Below are positions 46,394 to 59,800 of a stretch of DNA of 64,000 nt, piece by piece. The notes below the pieces were generated by a model. It ran no database searches and was not told the DNA's origin. It was given only the letters and a program-made list of their open reading frames with translations. The stretch's first letter is position 1. Each line of letters starts with the position of its first letter. Source of the DNA: Phlegmacium glaucopus (Eukaryota > Basidiomycota > Agaricomycetes > Agaricales > Cortinariaceae); the NCBI GenBank assembly GCA_015039465.1, contig MU130446.1:35534-99533 (forward strand), in the 5' to 3' direction. The position numbers and the translations under genes were made by a program.

Positions 46394-47669
46394 ATGGTGG
46401 CTTTCTGGTCAAGTCTTGTGCATATACTGCAGCTGACGATGCGGTCTACACCGTTTCTTCGAGTCGCCAACGACAGCAAAGTCATGGGTCCATCACCAGC
46501 TTTGTGTTTCGAAACCTCTACTACAATCGACGCATTAGCAGCCTGTTTGGAGGATTTCACCGTACCGCCCAACCACTACAACCAAGCGACGTACGATGCT
46601 GCCCAGCCTACCACAGAACAACGAAACGATTGGAAAAATGTCATCAACTTGTTTCTATCAGTTGATGGCGATTGCTCTTCTATCCCAATCCCGCCCTCCT
46701 TGCAAGGAATTTATACCATTGAAGCTTTCCAAAATATGTGTGTTCTCTATGAGGCATCTGTACAAGAAGGCATTTACGTCAAAGGATGGGGTTTCATGAT
46801 CGTGCCCCGCTTGCGTACTTCCGTGTCGCGTGCCGTCCATTTCTCTGCCCCTCATCCATTTTTCGACCGTGGAACCGTCCAGCAGGCTGCCTTCCTCTTC
46901 GAATCTACAGGCTCAAAAAGCCTTTTCGCTGCGGGACGCATTCGGACTGCGTTTCCTGACCCCTCCGAATGTATCCCTCCCGTCAACTCTTCACAAAAAT
47001 TCTATAAAACCGATCCTGCACACAACATTGTAATTACATTTCTCGTTCCTTTGCATGACCTGAAAATGACCTGGAACATCATAGCTGGAACCGTTTAACG
47101 ATGCCAACATTGTAATATCTGAATGGCAACATGCTAGGGATCATGGATGTCCCTCGCCATCATGCGGTTTCGTTCAGATTCACGGCAAGGGAACAAAAAC
47201 TTGCTCTAATGATGATATTTTTCTGTCGTCTGGACTCGGTATGAACTCATCTTACCCACCATTTTGCCAGATTTATACTGAACTATAGTCAGGAACTTCT
47301 TCTGCTTCTCTAGCATGGTACAGCGATTCCACGGACCGTCCAGTCAAACGTCTGCAACGAAATTTGAACCTTTCATTCCCGTCATGGCATATTTCTCTCC
47401 CTTCCGATAGTCATTGCGGCTTGACAGCCACCAAAAACGTCTTTGGACGTTATTTGAATGGAATTGACGTGGGGTCCGTGTGCAACAAGGCCGCAACTAA
47501 CACAACTGCAACGGGAATGTTCTTACATGCCGAACAAGGTGCCGCAGCTCGCAGTCCTCTAAACTACGATGCTTGGTCTCAAGCAGTGCTTAACACATTT
47601 GCTGTCACATGTGCGGATGGCATGGTCGTAGACCCTGCTACAAAATTGTGTATTTTCGACCGGGATTAG
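46394..47669 (+). CDS. Secreted-type protein of unknown function, hydrolase-like motifs
   Basis: ATG 46394 is followed by a moderately hydrophobic N-terminus. The body reads VHFSAPHPFFDRGTVQQAAF, ESTGSKSLFAAGRIRTA, then YKTDPAHNILEPFNDANIV across an intron at about 47036-47088. It continues FVQIHGKGTKTCSNDDIFLS and, after a second intron, LQRNLNLSFPSW and NVFGRYLNGIDVG, then HAEQGAAARSP and TAG 47667. The H..D, SDAAHN-like and Q-x-HG-K positions suggest a metal-dependent hydrolase fold, and such proteins recur in mushroom genomes, but I cannot name the family. All frames stay intact. Confidence 0.6.
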
Positions 47670-48152
47670 ACCATTACGGAGGAAATAGGTCGCACTGGTA
47701 CGACATGTCGTTAGTTCTTCGCCGCCACTATCAAACAATTCCTTTTGATTCCGTTTCTCAAATTTTCTATCTAGGCGTCATACTCACTGTAGTACCGCTT
47801 ACACTGCCTTACTACACCAATGTATTCTTGCTCTATCATATCTTTCTACTTGTGGATGACCCTCAACTGAGATATTGATGATTAAGTACCACATTTTGTT
47901 GTCAGAACTGCGAGTGTGCAGCATTTGGAAGTTAACGTCGTGTAGAAATGCCAGATGCCGAGGTTTGAAGTGGGCAATAAGCAATCGTCTATGTGAATGA
48001 AACGCGTTCGCTGTACCAAAAGTTAGATTAGATGCCCTGTCGAACAACGAAGACATCTGGCGCGTCGGTCTGTATAATGATAACCGATCAGACGCGTCCA
48101 AGCGTGTTTCGTGACTTGAAACTTGACCACGACCATTGGCGCTGCAATTATA

Positions 48153-51141
48153 ATGTCAGAATCGGACCAAGGAACTCCTCCACCACGTATAAACAATGTT
48201 GAACTAGGCTGTTCGTTTTGCACTTTTACGCTCTGCAAAGTCTCATGGATGCTAACAATTCTTAAAGACAACGATGATACGATCCGGATACTGCTCGCGA
48301 CAGACAATCATATTGGTTATATGGAACGAGATCCAATAAGAGGTCAAGATTCTATCAACACGTTCAAGGAGATATTGCAGTTGGCAGTCAAGAATGATGT
48401 ATGACCATCTTTCCCATGAATGAAATAAAACAACATAATTGATTCTTCTTTGTTGTCAAGGTTGACTTCATCCTTCTGGCTGGAGACCTGTTCCATGAAA
48501 ATAAACCGTCTCGAGATTGCCTCTACAAGGTCACAGCTCTCTTGCGCGAATTCACTTTGGGTGAAAAACCTGTGGAAATCGAGTTATTGAGTAATCCTCA
48601 GGAAGGGCAGGCAGCAGGTTTTTCGTGCGCCCAGTCAAAAATTCATATGCCGTCCCCTTGTTAATCAAATACAGCTTTCCAGCCATCAACTATGAGGATC
48701 CCAACTTTAATGTTGGCATTCCTGTATTCTCAATTCACGGGAATCACGACGATCCTCAAGGCGCTGGAGTTGTGAGTCATATCAATTGACCTTTTGCCCA
48801 TCATTCGTGACTTATTACCTGCAGGAAGGGGCTTTATGTGCCCTCGATATCCTTTCAGTTTCCGGCCTAGTAAATTACATGGGGAAGTTTGACTTGCCAC
48901 TCTCTGATGTTGATGCGCATACAACAGGCATCGCCGTCCGACCTGTGCTTCTTCGAAAAGGCAAAACCCGCCTAGGGATGTATGGCATTGGGAACGTCAA
49001 AGACCAGCGGATGCATTTCGAACTGAGGAGCAATCGTGTTCGCATGTTTATGCCAAAAGATAAGGACCAATGGTTCAATATGCTGCTACTGCATCAAAAT
49101 AGGTGAAGTCGACTTGTCTTTCTTTTGTTTTTGGAGAGGTCTCAAGGTTTCTCAACTTCTTCAGGGTAAAACATGGACCACAGGAGTTTGTCCCCGAAGG
49201 CTTGTTTGACGATAGTATCAATTTAGTTGTATGGGGTCATGAACATGATTGTCGCATTATCCCTGAACCAGTAGCAGGGAAATCCTACTATATCACTCAA
49301 CCTGGATCATCTGTCGCCACTTCCCTCGCAGATGGCGAAGCTATTGAAAAGTGAGCATTCTGCCCATGATTCAACCGCAGAAGTACATCTGATGGAACCT
49401 AGACACGTCGCCTTATTACAGATTCAAGGCAAAGAATTTCAGTTGACGCCTTTACCGCTTCGAACGGTACGACCTTTCGTTATTGAAGAGGTTGTTCTCA
49501 ATGAAGTTGCCGATGAAGCGGGACTAGACTTGAATGATCAAATGGCAATTACGAAGTTCTTGAAAGGCAAAGCAAGCTTTTTTCTCAGTTTTATTGATTT
49601 GAGATGTGGGCTAAAAAATTACCCTTCGCCAGGTCAACGCTCTCATCGAACAAGCCAATCAACTGTGGGACGAACGTAATGCGAAAGCAATAGAAGACGG
49701 CGAACCAGAAGTGCCTCGAATGCTGCCTCTTGTCCGACTCAAGGTACCTCCTTTTCCTTCACATTTCTAAGCCACTTGACATATATCGTCTTTGTAGGTG
49801 GACACAACGGGCGTTACAGAAACCTCCAATCCAATCCGCTTCGGACAAGAATTCCAGGGCCGCATCGCTAACCCTCGCGATCTTCTCGTCTTCCACCGAT
49901 CAAAAAAGTCTGCCAGTCGCTCTGCCAAAGTAGCTATCGACCAACCAGAGCTGAGTATCGACGATCCAGACCTGACCATTTCGGAAAAATTGGCCAAAGT
50001 ACGAGTGGGGACCTTGGTAAAGGAGTATCTAGCCGCGCAGGAATTACAATTGTTGGGAGAGAATGGAATGTCTGATGCGATTCAGATGTTTGTGGACAAG
50101 GACGACATTCATGCTATTTCGACGTATGTTTGTTCTTTCTTTCCATTGCCATAAGCTAACGACATCAATTAATGATAGCCATGTCACTCAAGCTTTGAAG
50201 TTGCTGATGAAGAACGTCCAAACTAATGAAGAACTAGATGTTGATGAAAATGAGCTGGAAGATCTGGTTTGCTTCACATTTCTTAGTGCAATTCTCTCTC
50301 TCTCTCTAATCATTTCCTCTTCTTCTTGCCCAGCTGGTGAAAGCTAAAGAACAACAAGAGAAAGAATATGTCGAAAATACCAAAGCCAAGAAATCAACCA
50401 AGGCCAAGGTCAGTCCACAGTTCGTTCTTTTGCTGCTCTGTCTCAAATTGGTTGGTCGTCGCATTCTACAGGGAAAAACAAAGGCAGTTGAATCTGTGGA
50501 GTCAGATGATTCTATGGCTATGGACATAGACGTTGGTGCTGGCGGTTCCGATTTCGATGAGGTTGTTGATTCGGATGAACCTCCACCAAAGAAAAAGGCT
50601 CCTGCGAGGAAAGCGCCAGCAGCGAAGGCTCCAGCCAAAGCAAAGGCTCCTGCGAAGAAAGCACCTGCCAGAGGGAAAGGGAAGAAGGTCCAGGTATTAA
50701 TTGGCCTATTCTGTCGTTTTACTACACTAAAACTTATGAATTACAGAGCGAGTCGGATGAGGTTATCGAACTGGATGACGACGACGAGGAAGAGGAGGAA
50801 GAACCACCGAAGCCTACTAAACGTACCAATCGGGCTGCTGTTTTGAGGTACGTATTCGCCTCTGAACATAAATATATATTCAAGAGAGCTAAAGTCTTTG
50901 ATGGTACTTTCGTGTAAACAGCCAACCAGCGACGAAGAAAACTCCTGCAAAGAAGGCGGCACCAGCGGCGAAGAAAAATCAGTTAACTTTCGCGCCAGCA
51001 GGCAGGTCTTCCAGGGCAGCCGCAACAAAGGCAAGGGGGAAGATGGTGGTAAGCTTGCTTTATGAACTATCGCTTGTCTGTGTGGTTTTTCATGGACATA
51101 CATAGGTTGATGACGATGACGATGATGACGATGATGATTGA
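48153..51141 (+). CDS. MRE11: Double-strand break repair nuclease MRE11
   Basis: It is the nuclease of the MRN complex (with RAD50 and NBS1/XRS2), acting at DNA breaks and telomeres. After [11 protein letters not shown] an intron (GTATAA..AAAG) leads to [18 protein letters not shown] (phosphoesterase motif I). Then come [16 protein letters not shown] (motif II), [13 protein letters not shown] (motif III), [18 protein letters not shown] (motif IV/V) and [13 protein letters not shown]. The capping domain has [13 protein letters not shown]. The C-terminus is acidic and basic, with a lysine/proline/alanine array ([20 protein letters not shown]) and ends in a run of aspartates, TGA 51139. At least ten short introns. 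All catalytic motifs are present. Confidence 0.95.
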
Positions 51142-51639
51142 AGCAGGTTTCTTTCTTCGAGCTATGTATTGATCTTCGCCTGCGTAGCCTTTCCTATGAC
51201 TGTGCGGACGATATATTTATTTTATCACCGTACTTGGCTCATATACTTAGAAGAATCCACCGTCATGGTTATTGATATATTGTAATTGGTCAATACGATA
51301 GGCTGAAATACACGTCAAACAGAACCGGAAAGGCTGTCATTAGTGGCTAAAGCAAGCAAAGTTTAGTACTTTCTTGTTCATGAGTACACATTTACTTGCA
51401 GCCGTGGCCGGGGAGGCTCATCAAACCACAGCGTAAATTTGAAATGGACAGATCGGAGAAAAATATCACAATGAGTTACCCGGATAGATGATACTGGAAG
51501 CAGAAAACAAAAAAAAAGTATAGACACATGTCCTGAAATTCCCAAGAATGAAAGCAAAAATGAATTTTAGTCCAACTTATCCTGTCCAATAATAGGATGC
51601 AGGTGAAGGCTGGAGGGGAATGAGAATAATGTTCGGAAA

Positions 51640-53531
51640 TCACATCGCACTCCATTGTCCACCGGTTTGGGACGGAAAGCTTCCGCCCTGGGGATAAAGA
51701 CCATAAACGCCATTGATTTGGTCTGACACCATCTGCGGTTGCATTGACGAGTAGTTCTGGTTTAGTTGTTGATGTTGTTGCTGTTGGTGTTGCTGTTGTT
51801 CGATTTGTTGGTATTGCTGATGCTGGATTTGTGGGTGTTGCTGTTGTTGGATTTGTTGGTATTGCTGATGCTGGATTTGTGGGTGTTGCTGTTGTTGGAT
51901 CTGTTGGTGTTGCTGATGCTGGATTTGTGGGTGTTGCTGTTGTTGGATTTGTTGCTGCTGCTGCTGCTGGATTTGTTGTTGTTGCTGCTGATGAAGGGCT
52001 TGCTGTTGTTGTTGAAAGGCTTGTTGTTCCATCTGCATTGTAGTCATTCCCGAAAATTGGCTATGACCCGACGACACGTTATAACCACCAATCTGTGGCT
52101 GGGCCGGTGCGGAGTTAGAGTACATGAATGGTGGGGAAGACAGTGGCTGCATTTGCTGAGGGTATTGTTGCTGGATAGAACTATGGCTCTGAGGGAACTG
52201 TGAGGGAACTGAAGGGAATGGCTGACTTGGAGGCGCAGCAGGGAAGTATGTTGGTGTGATTGGCGATGATTGTGACACGAATGACTGCTGCGTCATAGGA
52301 TAAGGTGACGTCATCGGTGGTGGAGCGAAAGGATTCGTTCTGGTAATGGTGGGATTGGGTTGAAATGGGTTCAAGCCCGTACCCGACGCAGTCCCAACGG
52401 GGTAACTATTGGCGCTGACAGCCGACAGCTGTATAGAGGGGTTGCCTTGAGGATATGCAGACTGCTGGTATTGGAGAGGCAATGAAGAGTTCTGGCTATT
52501 GCTCTTGAGTGAATTGATATCATCCCAGACACCCCCTGAAGGCTGAGGTGGCTGCGCCGTTGGAAATACCTGGGGGGGTTTCGGTGGTGCCGTGTACGAT
52601 GATGTTGGGATAGCAGATGGAGGCTTTGTTACATGAGCACTCGACTGAGGGAAAGGGGCAGAATAGGAAGGGGCAGAATAGGAAGGGGCAGAATGGGAAA
52701 GGGCAGAATGGGAAGAGGCAGACTGGGAAGGGGCAGACTGGAAAGAGGCAGACTGAGAAGGGGCAGAACGAGGAGCGATTAACGACGCTGATCGCGAGGG
52801 ACCGAGTTTTGAAGCCACTAGCGCTGACTTGTCGAGGAATTTTTTATACTCATATTTTGCTGAAAAAAAGAAAGGGCAGGATGCGATGATAAACTGTCTA
52901 TTTTTTCCTAATAAACAGACTTTTCTTTGCTCACCTCGAATATACTGTTCGATCTCACTGTCTCGCTCAGAGTCTTCCAGGTTCGGCGGTGGAGGATTGC
53001 GAAATTCATTAGGATTGTAGATTGCATTAGACTTTACGTTTCCCATACATTTCATGGTCTGGAGAGTTTTCATTTAGTTTACGGCAAATTGAATGATTAG
53101 TTCATAAACTATACTCACCTCGACTTGTTCTTTCGTCCAATCGTCCACCGTCAAGCTTTTACTGTTCAACGCTTATGAGGGGATGGAAGGATGGAGGTCA
53201 AGGATTACGCACACTTTGGTAATATGTGTCCCAATTTTTCTGTGAATACTTGCACAATTCATGCTAAGTACACGCGAACACATTGCATTAGCAAAAACTC
53301 CTTATACTTATACTCGATCATCATGGGCAACATACCAGATGAAAATGCCTAGGTTATAGGAAGCCCATCGAGGTAATCTAGCTTTGCAATCTGCACAGAT
53401 ATCTTTACACAAACAAGGCTATGAGCATCTGCTTGAAACCTTGTCGGATGGACCATGAACTCACTATTTCCCTGCAGTGACGCAAGCTCCAAAACTATTT
53501 TTTGGTTCCGCTGTTTATTTTGAAAAGACAT
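51640..53531 (-). CDS. ArfGAP protein (AGE2/SMAP type) with polyglutamine tail
   Basis: It is a GTPase-activating protein for Arf GTPases in vesicle transport. ATG 53531 starts MSFQNKQRNQKIVLELASLQ. After an intron the zinc finger is completed across exons: DICADCKARLPRWASYNLGI, FICMNCASIHRKIGTHITKV (C-x2-C..C-x2-C and the arginine finger). It continues KSLTVDDWTKEQVE and MKCMGNVKSNAIYNP. A C-terminal region of more than 350 residues has Ser/Ala/Pro repeats (SAPSQSAS, SHSALSHSAP) and a glutamine-rich stretch, and ends GGQWSAM, stop 51640. N-terminal exons are short, as usual. The low-complexity tail is likely unfolded. Confidence 0.9.
51760..52030 (-). repeat. Glutamine/histidine-rich 57-bp minisatellite in coding sequence
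   Basis: Units of 57 bp (plus strand TGGATTTGTGGGTGTTGC, TGTTGGATTTGTTGGTATTG) repeat about three times within the ArfGAP gene and encode QQQHPQIQHQQYQQI. They are followed by purer CAG/CAA runs. This may vary in length between strains. Confidence 0.8.
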
Positions 53532-54452
53532 TTTGTCTTTTAATGAGGCCAAGATAATCTGAAGGTATGTGGTATAGACCAAGGAGAGTCTGGGGTTGTA
53601 GACACGTTGCAAGCGACCCCCTGAAAGAAGAATGTCACACTGTTTTTCCATGCTTTACCTGATATCCAATGTTATCCATACCATACATACAGTCGAGATC
53701 CTTCGAGATCTCTCTCATAACCCATGATGTCGATCATGCCGCATTCAAATTCGGGCCTACTGGGAAGGTATTATATCTCTATTAGGAGTGATGTCCGGCC
53801 ATCTTTATATTTTTGTAGTCATACTTCCAGGTACTAGTAGACGTCGACCGTAGTTGTTACCCTGGTTAGGCTCAATCAAATCCCCTCTCACTATGAGAGG
53901 GGCTTATAAGAAGGTTACCGGTTTCATCAGGGCAGTGTCAAGTCAAGTTTTCAGCAATGAATTTATACCGTTGAATCAAGTTACTTTTGAGTGCTACTTA
54001 AAGTTATTAGACAGATTATCATGTATAACATGACATCTATCCAAAAACCGATTTTTCTCATTTTTAGAGCTTGCTGGAGTGGGATGGAAGATGGTCTTGT
54101 TTCGTGCTAATTTTGTAGTTCTTTCACATGTTTGATCGCCCTGAGTCACAGGTTCATATCGGTCCGACAAAGCGGCAGCCGCTCAGCACTATACATATCT
54201 TCCTTTACGTCTACTTTGCCTCAGAAGCCTCGAGATGAGAAAGTTGTTCAAACAAGTATTTTTGTCAAGGATGCGATGGTCACGGAATTATTACGTGATG
54301 CATCATTTTATAGATCTTGCACCGGTGACTGTCGTTTTATATGCTGTCGTAACTTATCTGATTCCAATTCGAAATGAATAATTGGATTCACTCAATTATT
54401 ATAACACAAATATTAGAGACGGGAAAACTAGGATTTGTTATGTTTCAAGGGC
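53532..54452. other. Intergenic region
   Basis: No supported gene. A perfect short hairpin (CCCCTCTCACTATGAGAGGGG) lies at about 53882-53902. Confidence 0.5.
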
Positions 54453-55617
54453 TCAGGCCCTCTTTTGCACATCGTCTGCAACATCTTCGCTCGTTTGAGG
54501 GAATGGTGCTCGCCGCTTTAAACCTTCGGGCTGAAAATCAGGTAGTTCGGTGTATTCAAGCACGGACCATGTTTGACGGACGCCGTCCGAATTCCCTTGG
54601 CTAGGTTCGCCACTCGTTTCTGCTGTAGGATCGCTAGGTGGGTCGCTGCGGTCGCTGCGGCGGCTTTCAACTCTAGCGTTGTGCAGATCCTCAATGCCAC
54701 TTTTGAATGCCATGAAGGCATTGTGTAATGCAGCCCTAAGGACCATCAATCCTTCCCAGGCTGTCGCAAATCCTGGGCCAAGCTTCTTCCCAAAGTTGAT
54801 CAGGTTTTTCGCGACCGATTTCCAATCTACCTCCCCGACGGTTTGTGTTACACCGTTTCGAGGCATTCGGCTGATCTATGACAGTTGATTGACGTGAGAC
54901 TCAGAGTTTCGGTAGGTACCAATTGTACTTACAATAGATTGCGACACTGTGTTTGCGCCAATAAGTAGGCCTGTGGCAATGGCAGCAAGCGGTATGGTTG
55001 CCAATATCACTATCAGCAGTTTGAAGAAAACTAAGTCCTGATCATCAGCTGATGATCAATTATAGATAAGTAAGGACCGACGTACAGGATACGATACCTC
55101 CAATGATAACGAAAATTATACCGAACATGATTGTAAGAATGGTCCAGATTACCAGGACGACAGTCGAGATAGTGCTAGGCATAACCCACAAATTACGTAA
55201 GTCTTCAAAGAGAATCAATCATACGAAAGGAAGGTTTACAAGAATGCGAGGACAATAAGAAATCCCAATAATGCAGGAGTTCCAACCACTGCCTTTTGAG
55301 TCCAAGAGAGTAGTCAGTTACAGTGTATATAAGGACGACAAGAATAAATACATACTGCGACGCGAGGATTGGTATCAAAAGTTTCAAGAAAGGTATTGAT
55401 TGCAGGTTTTATGACATCTTGAACAGTTCTGCTTGTGATCAACAGTTTCGAACCTCTGTGATGGTTTCAATAAGCCTTACCTCGTCACGTAGTGTCGTGT
55501 GAGAACAATCCCTTCGCGGGCTGCAGCACCCAAGTGATGGGTAGCTTGGGTATTCGTGCTATGTGCCGGGATGGCAGGCGTTTCGACCGACGAAGGAGAA
55601 TCCTCGATGTTTGACAT
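54453..55617 (-). CDS. Small multi-pass membrane protein, possibly promethin/LDO-like
   Basis: ATG 55617 starts MSNIEDSPSSVETPAIPAHS. Exons continue TVQDVIKPAINTFLETFDTN and PALLGFLIVLAFLS, then VVLVIWTILTIMFGIIFVII, GGIVSCTLTLLIVILATIPL and AAIATGLLIGANTVSQSI. A soluble C-terminus reads MPRNGVTQTVGEVDWKSVAK to VADDVQKRA, TGA 54453-54455. The four or so closely spaced hydrophobic stretches between a short N-terminus and a helical tail resemble the lipid-droplet promethin/Ldo group, but no signature residue proves it. Introns are short and frames intact. Confidence 0.6.
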
Positions 55618-56871
55618 TGACAACTTGAAGAGTGAAGCTAGTGAGGAGTAGCTACTAACATGGAATGGAATTATATAGATTCCAAAGGAACACGTCGTGT
55701 CCGCAATGCGCAGGTTGACACGTAGATTGATTGATGAACCATAAGAGATATTCAAAGATTCGATTAGAGCCGCAGTTACACAGTGTAATCATGTCACAAC
55801 TCGGCGGCCGCATCACGAGACTCATGTACGTCGCGTCGCGTGTTACTCTAATTCACTATTACTCCAGTGTAGGTGTTTCAGAAGACAAGGGTACTGATCA
55901 CACTCTCGTTCTTTAATTGTTGACTTTTGACGCCATACCAGGCAAGCCCTAGGCACAAACACAGAATTCACATCCCTAAATTCCTTGTTACTATCAAACA
56001 TTTCTTCCCTATTCCAACTAAAACACGCTAGTCATCTCAAGAGGGAAGTTGGAAATTCTAGTGGGAATTTCCACTCACCTACCAAGTCTCTCACTTCCAC
56101 CTGTTGTGATTAAAAACCCTTGGGTGAAACCGAGAGAGATGGTTAGTAGTTACATGATTACAGTGATTACATCCCTCCCAGGACGTCATAACATTCTAAT
56201 TAGCTCAGGAATTTGTGATGTCTAGGCAAAAACAGCTTCCATGCCAATAGGGTGTCCAAAGAAGAAAGAAAAGAGATTCGAAAGACATTTGCCGTCAAGT
56301 TTATCTGGTACAACAAGCCACCAATGCTTGATTCAAATTGGTACAAACCGCAAATACTTTACATAATCATGACCTGATCACTAGTCCAACAAAGAGATAA
56401 CTAGATGGGAAAGGATCCGAAAGAAAGAAGAGAGAAGACAGGAGACGTTATTGCAACATATACAATGAGTAACAGACAGAAGGGAGCCTCTAGCCATAAA
56501 TTCGATCGTCACAATACCAGAACGGTAATCTCTATACTAATACAACGTCACTAACCCATTCAGAAGTTGTGTGGGGACGATTCGGGACCCAGCAACAGAG
56601 GTAAATTTCCATCACACTCAAAGCAGGTGGGAGGATGCTTGAAAAATGATCTACTAGATCCCCCCTCCACGCAGCTTGAGTTATCTAGATCTGAAGCCAC
56701 TTCACATTGGAATAGATGTGGAAGTGAAGCAAAAAAAAGGAAGGTTTAAGTGTGAACTTTGGAATCGTCAACACTCCCTAGTTCAAAAAACTTCCTTGGG
56801 ATTGTTGAAGTTCGTTTGCAGGCAGACCAGAAAATTTCAGGCACGTTTTTCGCCCTTTTTTAGTCTTTTCT
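55618..56871. other. Intergenic region
   Basis: No supported gene. This is the promoter side of the small membrane protein and the 3' flank of the EST1/SMG gene. Confidence 0.5.
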
Positions 56872-59800
56872 TCACCCAATATTACTCCACATTTGCGACA
56901 TGGGAGGAGAGAGATAATTTTGTCGAGGATCGTGCATAGATACTTGTCGTGAGTGGTGATAGGAAGCGCCGCCAGATGTTGTGTAATACTGAGCTGCAGC
57001 GATACCTCCTGAACCCCCAAATCCGCCACCAGTAATGAGAGAGGAATCCAGATATCCAGAAGAAGTAGGAGCCAAATGAGGTTCAGCATTAAGAACAGGT
57101 TGTCTGTGCTGTGAGGTTGGCGATGCATATGCAAATGTATCATTTTGAGTTAAATTATGGGTCGGGAGAAGTTGTGAAGCCACTGAAGCAGACGGGAGTC
57201 GATGATGCCCACCACCGCCAATCAGAGTTGAATGAGGTGGCTGAGCAAACGACGCAGAAGGAAGCGCGCCAATTAGATATTGCTGCGAATTCTGGGACTG
57301 AGTCGGATAGGATGAAGACCATATCGACTGTTGAGACAAGTCCTGGCTAGGCGACACCACCGCGGGTGGGAATTGGCGAGGCGAGGTCTGGTATATCTGA
57401 CCAGATGCGTTTCCGTTCCCGGCGAATCGTAAGGGTTGTTCGTCGCGTGAAGCAGACCATATGGATTGACTCGGACGATTAGATAATTCGGAACCGAAGA
57501 GGAAGGGAGGTTGAGGGGCAGTTGATTCAGATATGCCATTGCCGCTTATAGTTCTACCACTGCTGGCGCCGCCCCCGAAATTTATAACGTCGTTCAACAG
57601 ATCTTGGGCTGTGGTTGTTGGCACCGCAGGGGCCAGGGGTGGCGCATTGAAGGCTCTCGGAGACACGACTTTGGGACTTAACGTCGGCTTTACTGGAGTA
57701 ATGGGCGTTGCAAGAACAGATGGCGAAAAAACTGGAGAGATATTGGCTCTGAGTAACGTAATATATCAGACTTTCAATTTTTCATGCAATAAAGATCAAG
57801 CGTGCCTGGGATCCCAAACAATTTCATCTTCCTCTACTTCCATATCTTCAACATCTTCCTCTGTATTGAGAAACTTGAAAGCGTCACGGACGACATCATC
57901 GTCGGTACGAGACGTGCGTTCCGTCATATTATCGTCATCAGGGTCTTTAGGAAGTAAATCCAAACTCCTGTCCCTGATAGTGGCTAGCAGCTGCTGCTGC
58001 TGATGAATCGGAATAACAGGATCATCAACTTCTTGATCAACTTCCTCGTTTGCAAAAAGGGCGGTGGCGACTTCTACAGCCTCAGGGTTGAATATAAAAT
58101 GATTGTTGATGAGTAACAGAGGTGAATCCTGGTTTATGAAAGGCTAGATGAACCAAGTCACAACGTAGATGTTTTAAACTGGACAGACCTCCATAGCAAC
58201 CAAGGCTTTAGCATCGTCCAATAAATCAGCTATCCTCATCAGCTGTTCGACGTTAGGATGGTCCTGTTCCTGAGGCTGGCCAACTCCGTCAGGAAGTTTC
58301 TCACTTGAAATCTTCGGTTCGCCCATCAGGTTCCTAAGCGGAGAAAAGCCTCTCATCTCAATATCTTCCTCCAACGGAGCAGATAAAGAGGGCAATTTTT
58401 GTGCAGGAAACGCCAATAAAAGAGCAAGCGAAAATTGGGCATAGGTCTTCCAAAACCGCAAAGTCTTCGTGGAATGAACGCTGATTTTATTGGTGGCATT
58501 TTTCTTCTTCTCGGAGCCCTTTCCCTTCTCAGTTTGCTGAAAAGACGCATATTCTTGGTCTTGAATGACATATTTAAAATTGGCACGCAGCCACTTGCTC
58601 GCAATCCTTAAAGCAGGAAGTGTTCGCCGGAAAGTGGCGCTGATTCGTTGAGCCAGATCGTCAAGGCCGTCCATTGACGGAAGATCCTTGAGTTCATCCT
58701 TGCCCACCTCCAATAATGCATAATGGAGGTCCAGTAGATGATCTAACATGGCCCATTCAACAATCGTTGACGTCCCAGCAGGAATAGGAGGTGAATCATC
58801 CTGTGCGTGATGAGTCGCAGTGTTGTCGCGTATCATACGGTGTTTCCACAAGGCGCCTTGGGAAAGGACGATGGAGTTCGAGATCATATCTATCGGCAGA
58901 TGTCGCTCGGAAACCAGTGCATAAAAATCATTAGATACTTTCTCGCTGTGCTTGGGCGAGATTGAATTCATTCTAGTGCCAGATGGATGAGTGATATAGA
59001 GTCATAATATTGACATTCAACATACTTTTCAACGCCTTTATCCATTCCAACACGCCAGAGGGCGTGCAACACAACCACTTTCTCTTTGAAAGCCTCGATA
59101 CGAACTCTAGGTGCGAGTGGAGTTTCCACATGCTTCTCTCCTCTCCTCGTTCGTTGCCGCCATATTTCCAGAGCCTTGGTCAAAACTGTACCTAAATTCT
59201 CAGCAGCAGTGTCATATGGTTGTCGGACACAAAGGGCACGGTAGTAGTGGACCAGAGACGCGAAAGAGTCTTTTTTGTAGGAAGCAAGAATGGCGAGTTG
59301 GTGTGATGGATTTCCCTCGTATGGTAGAAGCAACCGAGCTTGTTCGTAACATAGCTGAGCCCTCTCGTAGGTCCTCTGACGGGAAAATACTTCAGCGGCA
59401 ATCCCACCACGGCGGTTTCTTCCTCTTCGGACAGGAGCACCGTCTTCATGGCCTACTTTAGGTCTTCCGCCACTCTCATTGTAGAGCTCTCGATAACGGG
59501 CGATATCTCCTAGACAGATGACTGCTTTGGTGAGGATGGCCATACGATTAGCACGTTCTTCAGGTGTAGTTGGTGCAAAGGATACCGCAGGATCTTCTGG
59601 AGGAAACTGGAAGTGATTGCGGCCATTAGAACCATGCATCACACCTTCTCTGGTTTCAACGTGAGGACCCTCGGTAGCAAGGGCTGGGGCAACAACATCA
59701 TCGGCCCCGTCCAGTAGACCAATCGCACGAAGGGCAGGATGAGCTTCGTGAAGATCAAACAACCGATATAGACGCAGAACTAGTTGAGTCCAGAACTTGT

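Noticed and set aside
51744..52203. Leucine- or valine-rich proteins on the plus strand
   Set aside because: They are antisense readings of the CAG/CAA-rich ArfGAP tail.
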